Origin: Carettochelys insculpta
Lineage: Eukaryota > Chordata > Testudines > Carettochelyidae
Assembly (NCBI RefSeq): GCF_033958435.1
Contig: NC_134138.1
Coordinates: 208,763,298 to 208,827,297 of the forward strand
Reading direction: 5' to 3'
DNA: 64,000 bases
Below the pieces are notes generated by a model, which saw only the letters and a list, made by a program, of their open reading frames with translations, had not been told where the DNA came from and searched no databases. The translations under genes were made by a program, and so were the position numbers. Positions 11,339 through 22,714 of the stretch are shown here, in pieces (positions within the stretch are counted from its first letter, which is position 1; every line of letters begins with the position of its first letter).

Positions 11339-12461
11339 TCTGTGCAGAGGACTACTACAAGGTTGATATACAACACAGGACCTGAAAAGAGGTTACAAGC
11401 GGTATATTGTCTTTATGTTGGCTCTGTGCACATGAGAGTAGCTTGTCATGTGAGAATCTGTTGGAAACAGTGTGGCAATGTTGCAAAAATACTGTGGGAA
11501 TGAATATTTCTCCATGTGGGTGAAAATCTGCCTTTTTCCTTAATAAAAAACCAAAATGCTGTCCTGCAGACTGGTAGGGCTGCTTAGGGGTAGTGTTATG
11601 GAACTCTTCATAGTTCAAGTGTAGGCACAATCCTGACTAACTTTAATGGGAGTTGTGTGTGTGATTTAAACACCATCTGCTGATCAGTAAAAGCACCAAG
11701 GTTATAAACATGATTATTATTAAATGTCTTCAGTGAAGTTCAGATTGGATTATTGTCGTCTAACATGCACTAATTTATATGATTATAAGAGGTGAACCTT
11801 GTAAGAAAAACATGTTTATTTTTGTACTTAATGCCATGGCAGCAAAAGAACTTGTTATTAAGCAGCACTGAAATCAGCTATGTGTAAGATACACAGGACT
11901 TCAATAGTATATGTAGTATTCGTATTTCAGAGTTATTTGAAAAGGCATATTTCGTCCTGTCTCCTCTAAAATATCCCCACATTATTTATTTCTGCATCCG
12001 TCAGAGAGGAGGTAATAGCACATCTAGCTCCTTATTTGTGAGTATAGTTTGTCAGTTTGCTTGCACATATATCAGGTTTTGCGCCCAGGTCCATTCATGT
12101 AGAGAAGAAATGAAAACGTGGGCCACATCTAGGGAACATGGGAAATTCTGGAACATTAGGAGGTCTTCCCAGAAAGTATGGTGAGTGGATGTTTCAGTGC
12201 ATTGCCCTGCTTTGCATACCTATTTCTGTATCTCTGTCTCCACGGACATTTTGTACCCTTGAATTAGACATTTGCAGGTTAGATGGCAAAATCTCAGCAA
12301 TGCATCAGGTTTTATTTTAGTGTTAATAATTTCATTCCCGTTCCATGCTGCTTTTGAAAATAGGCTAGACTTAAGAAGCCTCATTAATCTGTGTTTTCCC
12401 AGCAGATGTAGGTGCTAGAACTAGTAGTGCCCTGGCTTGAAATGATTTCCTTCTTATTCAG

Positions 12462-12539
12462 AGTTTACAGTTTTCTTTAATGGTTCTGAGGACCCTTCCT
12501 ACAAAAATTGTTCCAGCAACCTAGCAGAATCTCAAAGTG
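12462..12539 (+). CDS. Candidate short exon (78 nt) of the ZNF385-like gene
   Basis: A pyrimidine-rich tract ending TTCTTATTCAG precedes it and GTACGT (12540-12545) follows. Read in phase 1, as the exon at 8065-8340 demands, it is open (FTVFFNGSEDPSYKNCSSNL then AESQS) and exits in phase 1. A second acceptor (TTTACAG, exon from 12471) also keeps the phase and would remove three residues. I do not recognise the peptide from any ZNF385 isoform, so this may be a lineage-specific or alternative exon, or chance. It is too short to carry a domain. Confidence 0.35.
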
Positions 12540-13526
12540 GTACGTTTCTGTTAATTCCTGAGAGCTGACATGATATACGGTAGTGGTATATGCTCTCCTC
12601 TTCAGGTGCAGAAATTTACAAATATAATTTTCATTAGCAGATTTACAAATATATAAATATAATTTTCATTTACACATGTAAATCCCTGGATTCTGAGATA
12701 ACAATGAGGCTACATCTTGAAACAGCTAATGTGAAAAATAAATGAATAACTGTTTGATAAAGAGAGAGAAGTTATAATTTGTTCCCCTTTATTTGGGAGA
12801 TATATTAAAATATTAGGTGGCATTTATGTATCAAATTCTGTACATATGAAATATATAGTTGAGTATTAAAAAATCCTCAGAATAGATATTTATACAAACA
12901 TGGTCAAAACAGACAGCACTGTACCCTGGGAATTGGAGAAGTGCTGTTTCTGGGCAGAGTCATTGTGGAAACATAGGGATGTATAAGGATGGTTCTGACC
13001 TCATGTGGATCCCTGAGGAATCTGCTAGGTTTTAAGTTTACACATGCATGTCCATCTCCTGACCAGATACTGTGGGCAGGAGCAGGTTCTGTGGGGCAAT
13101 TGAATTTTAGGCAGAATTTCACAGTGGACGTGTTTGCTTAAAAGTTGAGGGTATACTGTGGCCCTGACTGAGATCTGGTCCATTTGTTTTACCACTGCAC
13201 ACGGAAGAATACGTTTAGCACTGTTTCTGCAATAACTATTTCTTGAACAATGAACCTTTAAAATAGGCCATTGAGCTGCTTTCTTTATAAAATGCCATTG
13301 TATTTACACATGGATGTAAAATCTGTAGAAGCAGGCACTTGTTAAAACCAATGTACAGGTTTATTCTCTAATCATTCATAATAGATTAAATTCTGCTGCA
13401 AATTAAACAATGAAAATAAACTGAAGCCTTTGTTTCATGAGAGAGTTTTCTAAAGCCTACACATCACAGTAACTGGGCATTGACTGTATTGTCTGGCACA
13501 AGGAACTGCTTGTCTCTTTGCTGCAG

Positions 13527-13594
13527 AAAATCCTGTTTCAAGCTCAGGGTTGATTTGCAAAGACATCCAAGAAGAGTGCAATGAAGAGGAGTAA
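13527..13594 (+). CDS. Candidate short exon, internal or terminal
   Basis: A strong acceptor (TTGTCTCTTTGCTGCAG) precedes it. Read in phase 1, matching the outgoing phase of both upstream exons, it is open: NPVSSSGLICKDIQEECNEE. There are then two possibilities. It may splice at GTAAGC (13591-13596), giving a 64-nt exon leaving in phase 2, or read GAG TAA and end at the stop at 13592-13594. The acidic, Cys-containing peptide is not one I recognise. Its support is the splice signals and frame continuity only. Confidence 0.33.
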
Positions 13595-15305
13595 GCTTTT
13601 TGATGCTAAAAGACAATCATGAAGTTAGTAAAAATATTGGCGTGCAATTGCTCCATGTCCTATATCATCTGTAAATTATTCCCATAGAGCTGGAGACATT
13701 TGAGTGTTGAATATTGTGAGAGGAGTAATAGAAATAAAGGATAGGTTTATGTGACATAGCAGGTCATCTCTTGCCTTCAAAGAAATTTGCAATGAACTGT
13801 TGAAGAGCAGTATAGGACTGAGCTGTTTTTGACTGTGCAATTATAACCTCTCACTTCAGTCTTTTTCTTCAAAATATAAACCAAATATACTTGATATCTG
13901 GCTAGGTATAAATCAAATGGCAAAAAAGTTACTGTACCTCAGCATCCATACAATGTAATTAAATAGTGTATCAGCTATAAAGGCTGTTGATCAGAAAAAT
14001 AAATAGTGTCACTATCATGGTGACAACTGCATCTCTGTGCAGGTATTTCAGTCCCTGTATTGAATTTTTGAATCTGAGAAGAAAAAAAATAATAAAAAAT
14101 ATTACTTTAGTGCTTTCTTTAAAGTAATTGCTTAAGGCAATGTGAACCAAGGAGGTGCTGCTACAAATAAAACTGCTTGCCTGTGCAGTAGTTTTTGTCA
14201 ATATTTTAAATAAGATAGAAAATACTGCCACACAGAAATGAGGATTGTATAAAAATGCATATAACACAACTTCCAGTGACTTTTAATATTGCATTTTAAG
14301 GCATTATTTGTTCCTTTGAAACACAAGAGCCATTTATTTTAGTGAGGCAGTTGGCAGCAACCCTGTGATTATACAATCCCTGAATTTGCAACCTAGACCA
14401 AGAATTATTCAATAAAGTGAGTCCTACTTACCATTTTATCAACTGACATCTAAATCTTTTCAGGAACACAAACATTCTATTTTATAAACTGGAACTTAAA
14501 TTTATGGTAATGTAAACCAGTATTGTGTGGTTGTGCTCTTAGAAACATATTTTAAAAGGGTGACATATATTATTACTAATTGTTCAACTTGTACATGCTT
14601 TTAGTTTTAGAGACTTGTTACTTTCATAAGTGAGCACTAAATATTGATCATCAATAGTCAATCCAAAGTTATGTTTACATAGAGATTTGTGCCTTCAGTG
14701 GGGTTACAATTCACTGGTTTTGCACTTTAATGGTCGAATATAGTTTTCGAAAATACAACACAATAGCTCTTGAGAGGGTCATCCAATCTTCCATATAACT
14801 TTAGTAAAATTCTTATAAATTGGTACTGAGGAAACATCTAAACATTAGGCATTTTTGAAATTTTTGCTACAGGATGGTGACTTTTTCTATAACTAGCAAA
14901 CCTCCATCACTTCCAACTTCAGTATTCTCCTCATGTCTCACATGAAAGCCTCTATTCAAGTATTACGCTTAGCCCAAAACTTGTTAGTCCCTTTATGACA
15001 CTTTATCCTGTCACATCCTATTATTCATAGGAATATTATTATGACCTGATGATTGTGTAGTTATAATGTATTTTGTACAAGACGGGGCACGTTAGGTGTT
15101 ATTGCAAAAGTTATGATTTGTTGAATATGATTGAACTACTTGTATTCTTGTATCATTTTTGCATCTAAAGTTCTGAATATTGACTATGTAGCTGAAGCTT
15201 GACTACATAGCTGTATCAACAGCTGGGTGATGCCAGCTGGGCAGGATGCTTCCCATCTAAATAGCTGGTTGTAAGGGGCACATTCAGGATAATGGGTTTT
15301 TAGGG

Positions 15306-15998
15306 CAGTGGTTCCCAACATGTTTTGGTAACACGACACACTTCAATGAAACAATCAATCTCATGGCACGCCCACTTTTTTCTGCTGAATTGATTGCTCA
15401 TAAACATCACATTTTCTTACATTTTCTATTGTTACAGTCTTACTAGAGAGGTTTGCAACACAGCAGTGCATGCAGCAAGATAAATAAGGATTGAATGCAT
15501 TAATGTTTGCAATCCACCAGGGAGTACACTGTCTTAGACAGCGAGCACAGATACGTTTCCAAAATCTGGGATGTGAGGAAACAAGGAGCCACTGAAAGTA
15601 GGCTTCCCTCCCTGTCAGGCTATTGGAGCCAGGATGTGGTATTTAAACCACGTCTCAGCTCCAACAGGTGTGAGCCCTCCCTTTCTCCTCTTCACTCCAC
15701 AGGGAGTGGCAGCAGGCTGTTCACTAGCTCATTCGGGCCAGGAAGCAGCATTTTAGCTGCCTCCGAGCGCAAATAGGGTCTTGTGGGGTCATTATTTCCC
15801 CTCATGATGGCTCTGCAAAGAGTCACTGGGTGAGGGGGGGGGATTGACAAACCCCATGCCAGCTGGGACTCAGTCATGGATTCTGCGCTCCCTCTGGCTC
15901 TGCGAAGAGCTACAGCAAGGGGAAGTTGACAAAATTTCAAGGCACACTTGGACTGTTCTCTCAGCACACCAGTGTGCAATGGCACTTGAAAACCACTG
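15306..15998. mobile_element. hAT-type MITE, about 693 bp
   Basis: The left end CAGTGGTTCCCAACATG and the reverse-complemented right end CAGTGGTTTTCAAGTGCC are inverted repeats. The flanking 8-mers TTTTAGGG and TGGTAGGG agree at six positions, consistent with an aged hAT target duplication. Non-coding. Confidence 0.75.
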
Positions 15999-16256
15999 TG
16001 GTAGGGGAAGCAATAGTCCTTAACAGAAGCTTATCCCCTGCCTGCTCAGCCTTCCTATGACTCTTCAAGGGCATGTGACCAGCCCACATTATTCTGGACT
16101 CAGTTTTGGAGGTCTGTTTTTTCCCCCACAGACTGGGCTGGGACCTGTTTTTGAAACAAAGCATTCATTCCTGCCATATGCTGATGCTGCATAAGGCTGG
16201 GCGTGACATCATCTGTTCTGGTTTTGTTTAATCCCCAATAACTGAACAGCTAGGAC

Positions 16257-16785
16257 AGTGGCGTCTAATAGTAACTGAAGGATCGCCCCACTTTTGGTAG
16301 TCCTCCTTCTGTATTCACCACAGCCACCACCTCTAACAACGCCCTCCCCCTCCCCCACAACCAGGCACTGACCCCCCCACTCTCAATAAATACCACCACT
16401 CCCCCAGAGCTAGGCAGCCCCAGTCCCCCTGTATTCCCCGTGCAAACTGAATGCACTTGCCATAGCTGCCACTACCTCAGGAGCAGCAGGAGCTGCCCAA
16501 GCTGAGTTGGGGCCTGAGCTGTGGCTGCACCAGGGCCCAACCTGTGCCGGCAGGAGCTGGGGCCCGAGTCAGTAGGAGTAATGCTGGTAGGAACTGGGGC
16601 CCATGCCAGCTGCACTGGCAGGGGCCAGGAGCAGTGCAAGACCCCAGGGGGCAAATGGCATTTGTGTGTAGCTCGGAGGAGTCACATTTAAAGGCTCCAT
16701 GAGCCGCATGTGGTTCTGGAGCCAATTGCTGCACCGCGGTGTCCCATTTATGACCTGTGACGAGTGGAGAACATATTGGACACTG
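16257..16785. mobile_element. hAT-like non-autonomous element with GC-rich core
   Basis: It starts CAGTGGCGTCTAATAG and ends TATTGGACACTGCAG, so the termini are imperfect inverted repeats. The same end sequence and the same internal phrase (TTTAAAGGCTCC-ATG-GCCGC type) recur in the element at 36007-36633. The middle is a degenerate Ala/Pro/Gly-rich GC tandem region that gives spurious long frames. Confidence 0.6.
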
Positions 16786-18890
16786 CAGACCTAGAAGAAA
16801 CTCCAAAAGAAAAGGAGTTGGAAAAGTGGTGGGAATCACAAGCTGCAAAGCAAGTGCAGTACATGCTTTGAGAATCGGGAGGCCTGGTTGTGTCATCAGT
16901 AAGGCTGAGAGACTGTTAAATCAAAACCAGCCCTGCTGGTACATTCTGCTTAATTTATGCTTTTTTTTCACGAAGTAATCTACTTTGATTTTTTGCTATC
17001 GCTTATAGTAACCTAAAATCTATATTTTTGTCATTTTACAAACTTATGTTTTAATCAAAAACAGTAATTTGAATTGAAGTACTTGGGGATCTTAGCTCAA
17101 GGGGCTACTGTATTTCCTTTCACCAATTGCAGGAGGGGTTAATTCTATGAGTGTATGCTGCACAATTCTCTGGGCAGGGCAAGAAGGCTGCTGGATGTGG
17201 TTGTGTGTGTCCTGAAGCCAGCCATGTGTTTTAGAGTGGTGCAATGGTTCCCAACAGCTCCCAGATTGCACCACACAAGTGACAACAAATCACACTTTTT
17301 TTTACCTTAGTAGAATGTAGCCTCACAAAATCACGAGAAATGTGGAGTTGCACAACAGTTACTGGTTTCTAATGATGCCCCTTCTTGTCTAATATCTCTC
17401 CTTTGTCTCTGGTTTACAGCCCTTGACAAACTCTGAGCCTACTTGGCTACATGCCACTTTCACAACTGTCTGTATCCCTCCCTCATCTGCGTAAATTCTG
17501 TCTTTTGGTGGTTAGATCCTAGTCAGATAGACCTGATAGAGTGCTAGCTCTGTGCCTCAGGTAACAGTGCCTATATCACTCCCTTCCACAGTATCATAGG
17601 ATCTCTTATTAACAGGAGGCACAGAGAAATGAGAGAGGACTGCCAATAAAGTCTGTGCTTCACCAGAGCAGAGCTTATTTTGCTAGTCCAAAGGAACACA
17701 TTGGCTCCAAGCAGTTGTCAAACTGGCAGTTATTGTCTCTAACCGTGGCTTCAGAGAAAAGTACAAGAAACTACATCGTGAATAGAAGTATGCAAAAATT
17801 TTTCAGCTGAAATGTTTTGCAATGGGAAACGCAGCTTTGTTGACACTGAAAGATTTGAGGCATTTACATCAGTTTTGCAAAATTCTGGATGTCACCCTGC
17901 CCCCGCAGCACAAAAATATCTAAAAGTTTGAATGCTTTCAATTGTTCAGGTTGACATTTCCCTCGGTAATTTTTTTTAAAAAATTAAGTTAAAAATGTTG
18001 GAATCAAAACATAAGATTTTCTTTCCACTTGCACAAAACCTTTTTATTTGACCCAAACAATGCTCATTACTACTTTTTGATTTTTCTGAAAATATTTGTT
18101 TTTTGAGTGACCCAAAACACACTTTTTTTTTTAAAAAAAAAATATCTGAATTGTCAGCAAATAGAAACATCAGTTATTCTCACCACTCTGGTCTGAAGGA
18201 GCATTTTTGCTACTCTGAATTCAAGTAGCTTGTGGTCCAAGCTTCCTTTTTTCATCTCTTTCCCAGTCAGTTCCTTCTAATCTGTAAGCAGTAAATTCAG
18301 TATGATCTATCCTTTGGTTTAAACCTCTTACCTTTTAAATCATAAAACTGATGGCTCCTCCTGGGTATTCCGTAATGACTCTCATATGTCATAACTAGCT
18401 ATCTCTTGACCAGTGAGATCAGCTAAGTGCTGTGCATCAACATAAGTGTGCTGTCTGCCATTGCGACCAAATGATAATTTTTGCTGTTGTGGCAGTACAC
18501 TTGTCCACTTCCTTTCTCATCATCTACTATGCCTGTTACTGAAGTGTTAACACTAACTGTTGTATGAAAATACCTTACGAGTAAAATACTCTTTCTATGG
18601 CACTACCTGTGCTTACAAAATTTGCTTTTTAATTAGATTTCTGATTAATTGAACAACGTATCAATCTGCTGCTTGTGACCTCACAGCTAATCTCACTGAA
18701 AGCAGCTGAGACGACACTCTTCCTTTCTCCTGATTCAATTACACATGCCACATATGTGTTGCTTATGTTCAAAGGCAGTTAGCGCAGTGGAACCAACCTT
18801 GGTTTCGTCTGCACTAAGTATATTTTTACAGCTACATCAATTTAAATATACCTGTGTAAGGCTCTAATGTATCCAAGCTGACCATTTGTA
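16786..18890. other. Non-coding stretch, nothing recognised
   Basis: AT-rich, with A/T runs near 17970-18150. No supported exon, RNA gene or element boundary. Confidence 0.5.
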
Positions 18891-18894
18891 AAGA

Positions 18895-19085
18895 CAGCTC
18901 CATGGTTTGAGCCTTGTAAACCCAGGGTTGTGAGTTCAGTCCTTGAGGAGGCCATTTAGGGGTCTGGGGCAAGTAGATTTAAAAAGAAAATTTGTCTCTG
19001 ATGGTGTTTGGTCCTGCTATGAGGTCAGGTGACTGGACTCAATGATCTCTTGAGGTCCTTATCAGCTCTATGAAATGTGTATAGA
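18895..19085 (+). mobile_element. tRNA-derived SINE with CR1-like tail, copy 1
   Basis: A pol III box-B-like motif, GGGTTGTGAGTTCAGTCC, lies near 18926. It is followed by GAGGAGGCCATTTAGGGGTC, a short linker, and the 3' tail GACTGGACTCAATGATCTCT then TGAGGTCCTTATCAGCTCT. This tail is shared with CR1 LINE 3' ends (compare 63740). The structure is that of the cryptodiran turtle tRNA-derived SINEs. A second copy lies at 26830-27010. Confidence 0.8.
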
Positions 19086-20397
19086 GAGAGACTTATATGG
19101 AACTGAGGTCAGGAGAACTGGGAAATGTTCTATTGCATTGATTTTGTTCAATACCATCTTCCAGGTTTATAAATAATTATTGGAAGAGTAGTAGTAGAGA
19201 AAGAACACTGAGTTAGTGTCTTATTAGGAATGATTTGTATATTGATTTCTTGGTCTTAATGTGGTTAAGCTCATCCAGTTGCATGGGTTTCGTTAATAGA
19301 GATGTCACACATACAAAGAAAAAGTAGTTAAACAATTGGTTTCCCCCTCCAGATTTCAGTTGAAGGATATAAAGTTAGTTGGAGATTTAGAAGCTAAATT
19401 CAAGATTTTTAGTAAGTGGAAGGGGAAAGTGTTGACCATCTCCTGGACCTTTTTTATCATCTGTAATAACATATTGGCACGGTGGTGGTGTAAATGTCTG
19501 TCAAGTTTAAATTATCTCAGGATAGCCTGATTAAATTTGGGAGGGGGAAATGTTTTAATAGTTGTGCAGACTGTTATGCATATGGTGATACTATCTATTT
19601 CAGATTTTAAGGTCACCACTCTCCCATATATGATAATATTAGAGAACTTGTTACTAAGGACAGCCTCACTTTACTTAGAGTGTAATCTAGACTGATGAAA
19701 AGCGATGTCCCCTTTGCTGCAGTTTGGATTGCCTTTCTCACTGCTTTGCTGTGAGGGCTATAACACCTGATTGTGCTCACACAGCCTCCAGCATTTTAGT
19801 TACTCGCAGTACTGTACAAGTGTTCTAGCCAGCCACTCTTGAATTATAATGCAGAGCAACATCAGCAAATTCCCACTCTCAGACTTTCCCAGAAAAGCAC
19901 ATCTTGTACTGCTCAGATCTCTCCTGGAAAATACAAGCTTGTATAAAGTCTGATATTTTTTAATAGAAAATAAGTACAAATCCTGATATCCAAATTTGAA
20001 TTTCAAAAACACTTCAGTCCAAATACGCTGGTTTAGATAAAACAATAATTGTGTAAAGAAAGATCTAGTTTAGAAGTTATTACTAGTACTAAGGCAGAAT
20101 GCAACTAATACCCAATTTAAAAAGCTAAGATAAATTCAAAGCAAAGGTCTCTCTCCCCATGTATTTCAGAAGTCTTACCATCTGAATTTCTCTCAGTCAG
20201 GATCCCTTCCCCAGTTCAATGCTGCTTCCTGAAAAAGGAAAGTCAATAAGTCATTAAATCCAGTCCCCTGCACTAGGTAAACATTAGACAAGTTTTAATA
20301 AACCTTAATAATGGACCAATCTTGGCAAGAGTTTGTTCAAAGTGTTGTTAAACACCAGTTATAGGGATTCCTCAGTCACTTTTGGAAGCTCGAGTTG
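19086..20397. other. AT-rich non-coding stretch
   Basis: No supported gene or repeat terminus. Confidence 0.5.
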
Positions 20398-21023
20398 TTA
20401 AGTAATTAAAACAGTTAATCACAAATAATTGAGTGATTAATTGCATTCTTAGTAGTAGAATACCATTTTATATCAATATTTTGGATGGTTCTCATTGTCA
20501 GATATATTCATTTCAGCTACAACACAGAACACAAAATGTACAGTGCTCACATAAATATTTGCACTGAAAAAAACTAAACAGTAGTTTTCAATTCATGCAA
20601 TACAAGTACTGTAGTGCAATCTCTTTATCATGAAAGTTGAACTTACAAATGTAGAATTGTGTACAAAATAACTGCATTTAAAAATAAAACAATATAAAAC
20701 TTTATATCCTACAAGTCCACTCAGTCCTACTTCTTGTTCAAGCAGTCTCAGACAAAAAAGTTGTATTACATTTGTAGGAGATGGTGTGGCCCGCTTGTTG
20801 TCTATAACAATACCTGGCAGTAAGAACAGACATTCGGAGGGTACTCTTGTAGCTGACAATGCAAGATGTTGCTCTTTGAAGACTTCTGGAAGCATGCTCC
20901 ACACTTAGTCCCTCTCAGATTTTGGAAGGCACTTCAGATTCATAAATCTTGGTTGAGTGTTGTAGCTATCTTTAGAACCTTCATATTGTACCTTCTTTAT
21001 GTTTTATCACATCTGCAGTGAAA

Positions 21024-21290
21024 AGCTGGGTCTACAAGTACCCCCTCCTTTTGGGTGGGCATGTTAATGAGGCAGTTTGGAAGATGCTAATGAGGCACCG
21101 ACATGAATACACAGCATCTCATTAGCATAAGGGCAGCCGCACGCAATTCAAAAGTACCGCTTTTGGAACACATGCCGCCTGTGTAGACAGGGCCTTTTGA
21201 AAGGATCCCCCCGACTTCGAAAGCCCTGTTTTCCTAACGGCCTCATTAACATGACCCTTCTGAAATGAGGGGGTACGTGTAGGCCCAGAT
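21024..21290. mobile_element. Harbinger-like MITE nested in the hAT element
   Basis: The left end AGCTGGGTCTACAAGTACCC and the reverse-complemented right end ATCTGGGCCTACACGTACCC match closely. AAA lies on both sides (21021-21023 and 21291-21293), a 3-bp target duplication. The host sequence reads continuously across it. Internal TTAATGAG/CTCATTAGCAT motifs are shared with the MITEs at 48151 and 48982. Confidence 0.85.
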
Positions 21291-21639
21291 AAAGTGTTAT
21301 TAAAATGAACGACATATGCCAGGCCATCATCCAAGACTTCTGTAGCATGAAATATATGGCAGAATGTGGACAAGATAGAGCAGAAGTTGTACAGTTCTGC
21401 CACCCAGGAGTGGAGTCACAAATTTAATTAATGCATTTTTAATGAGCATCATTAGCAGGGAAGCATGTCCTCTGGAATGGTGGCTAAAGCATGAAGGGAT
21501 ATATGAATGTTTAGTATATCTGGCGCATGAATACTGCAACACTGGCTACAAAATTGCCCTACAAGTAACTGTTCTCACTCTCAGGTGACATGGTAATAAA
21601 CATGGTAATAGAAAAGCAGGCAGCATTATTTTCCTTATA

Positions 21640-21961
21640 CAGTGAACTCTTTCATAACTGGCAGCCCCTGGACTGAGAGGTTGCAGATATTCAAATATTC
21701 TGGAAGATAGAGACTTATGCATAACACTAAAGAAAAACAAGATTAAATATTAAGAAACAAACAAAAATGTGTGTAGAGTACTTCATTTACCGACAGTAGT
21801 ATTGTACACTGTAAACTTATACTATAATTGCTGTATTTATTTGTATTTAATTCTCACTATACTGTACTTATGGAAAATGTATCTAAAATTTACTTACGGT
21901 TAAAATGCTGATTATTTGAGAGTTCCAGATGATAAAATGCCATATATGAAAGAGTTTCCTG
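21640..21961. mobile_element. Tigger/pogo-type MITE nested in the hAT element
   Basis: The left end CAGTGAACTCTTTCATAACT and the reverse-complemented right end CAGGAAACTCTTTCATATAT form inverted repeats of about 24 bp. TA flanks both sides (21638-21639 and 21962-21963). It interrupts the hAT reading just before the segment encoding NKLVCLSNYLNKK, so it is younger than its host. Confidence 0.85.
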
Positions 21962-22421
21962 TATGTAAACAAACTTGTATGTCTTAGCAATTACCTGAAC
22001 AAGAAGTAGAAATGAGTGCAGTTGTTAGTGCTAAAGTTTTGCATTTGTTTTTGGTTTTGAATGTCATTATGTAACAAAAATAATATATATTGCATGTTGT
22101 GCTTTCACAAAAAAGAGATTGCACTATGGTACTTATAGGAAATGAATTGAAAAATACTATTATTTTGTTTATCATTTTACAGTGCAAAAATCTGTAATTA
22201 AAATACAATAAAGTGCATCATATACTTTGTATTTTGTGTTGTAAAAGAAACCAATATATTTGAAAATGTAGAAACACATTGAACATATTTAATACATTTT
22301 AGTTGGTATTGTATTGTTTAACAATGTGACTAAAATGGTGATTATTCACAATTAAATATTTAATTGTGATTAATTTTTGAGTTTATCATGGGAATTAATT
22401 ACAATTAATCGACAGCCCTAC

Positions 22422-22526
22422 TGGAAACCTATTACAGAACTTAAGTACCTTTTATATTTGAAAAGATTTTCCTGCTGTCTAACCTAACCTTTCCTTGCTA
22501 CATATGAAGCCAATACTGGTTACCCA
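22422..22526. other. Short non-coding gap
   Basis: Nothing recognised between the hAT and Tigger elements. Confidence 0.4.
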
Positions 22527-22714
22527 ATACCAATACTCTCCAATCTGGAACTTTCTTGTCCAGCATCATCTGTAATCCAACATGATTTTAGTTAGCTGAA
22601 TGTCCATTTATCATGGGGCTGGCCAGGTTTCCTGTGGTCACATAAAATTTGTTCACAACCACCAGTCCTGGCTCTCAGTGTTCCATGCTGTTTTTAACTC
22701 TAATTTACCTCTAA

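Larger units (their letters stand above)
8341..15305 (+). other. Large AT-rich intron with embedded repeats and two candidate exons
   Basis: Downstream intron space of the ZNF385-like gene. Apart from the listed repeats (8828-8900, 9600-9760, 9964-10242, 10434-11338) and the candidate exons at 12462-12539 and 13527-13590, I see no gene. The stretches 11339-12461 and 13595-15305 look unique and AT-rich. Confidence 0.5.
20398..22421. mobile_element. Fold-back hAT-derived element with nested MITEs
   Basis: The arms are inverted copies of each other. For example, CACAGAACACAAAATGTACA near 20523 pairs with the complement of sequence near 22225, and GTAGTGCAATCTCTTTATCA near 20611 pairs with TTTTTTGTGAAAGC-adjacent sequence near 22110. 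The right end is ...CAATTAATCGACAGCCCTA. Both arms carry remnants of a hAT C-terminal dimerisation domain pointing outward: minus strand 20904-20760 (RVPSECLFLLPGIVIDNKRA) and plus strand 21459-21620 (CPLEWWLKHEGIYECLVYLA). Stops and insertions make it non-coding. Two younger MITEs interrupt it (21024-21290 and 21640-21961). Confidence 0.7.

Noticed and set aside
18895..18950. Possible tRNA gene
   Set aside because: The box-B-like motif belongs to a SINE; no cloverleaf or box A of tRNA quality, and the sequence continues into a CR1-like tail.
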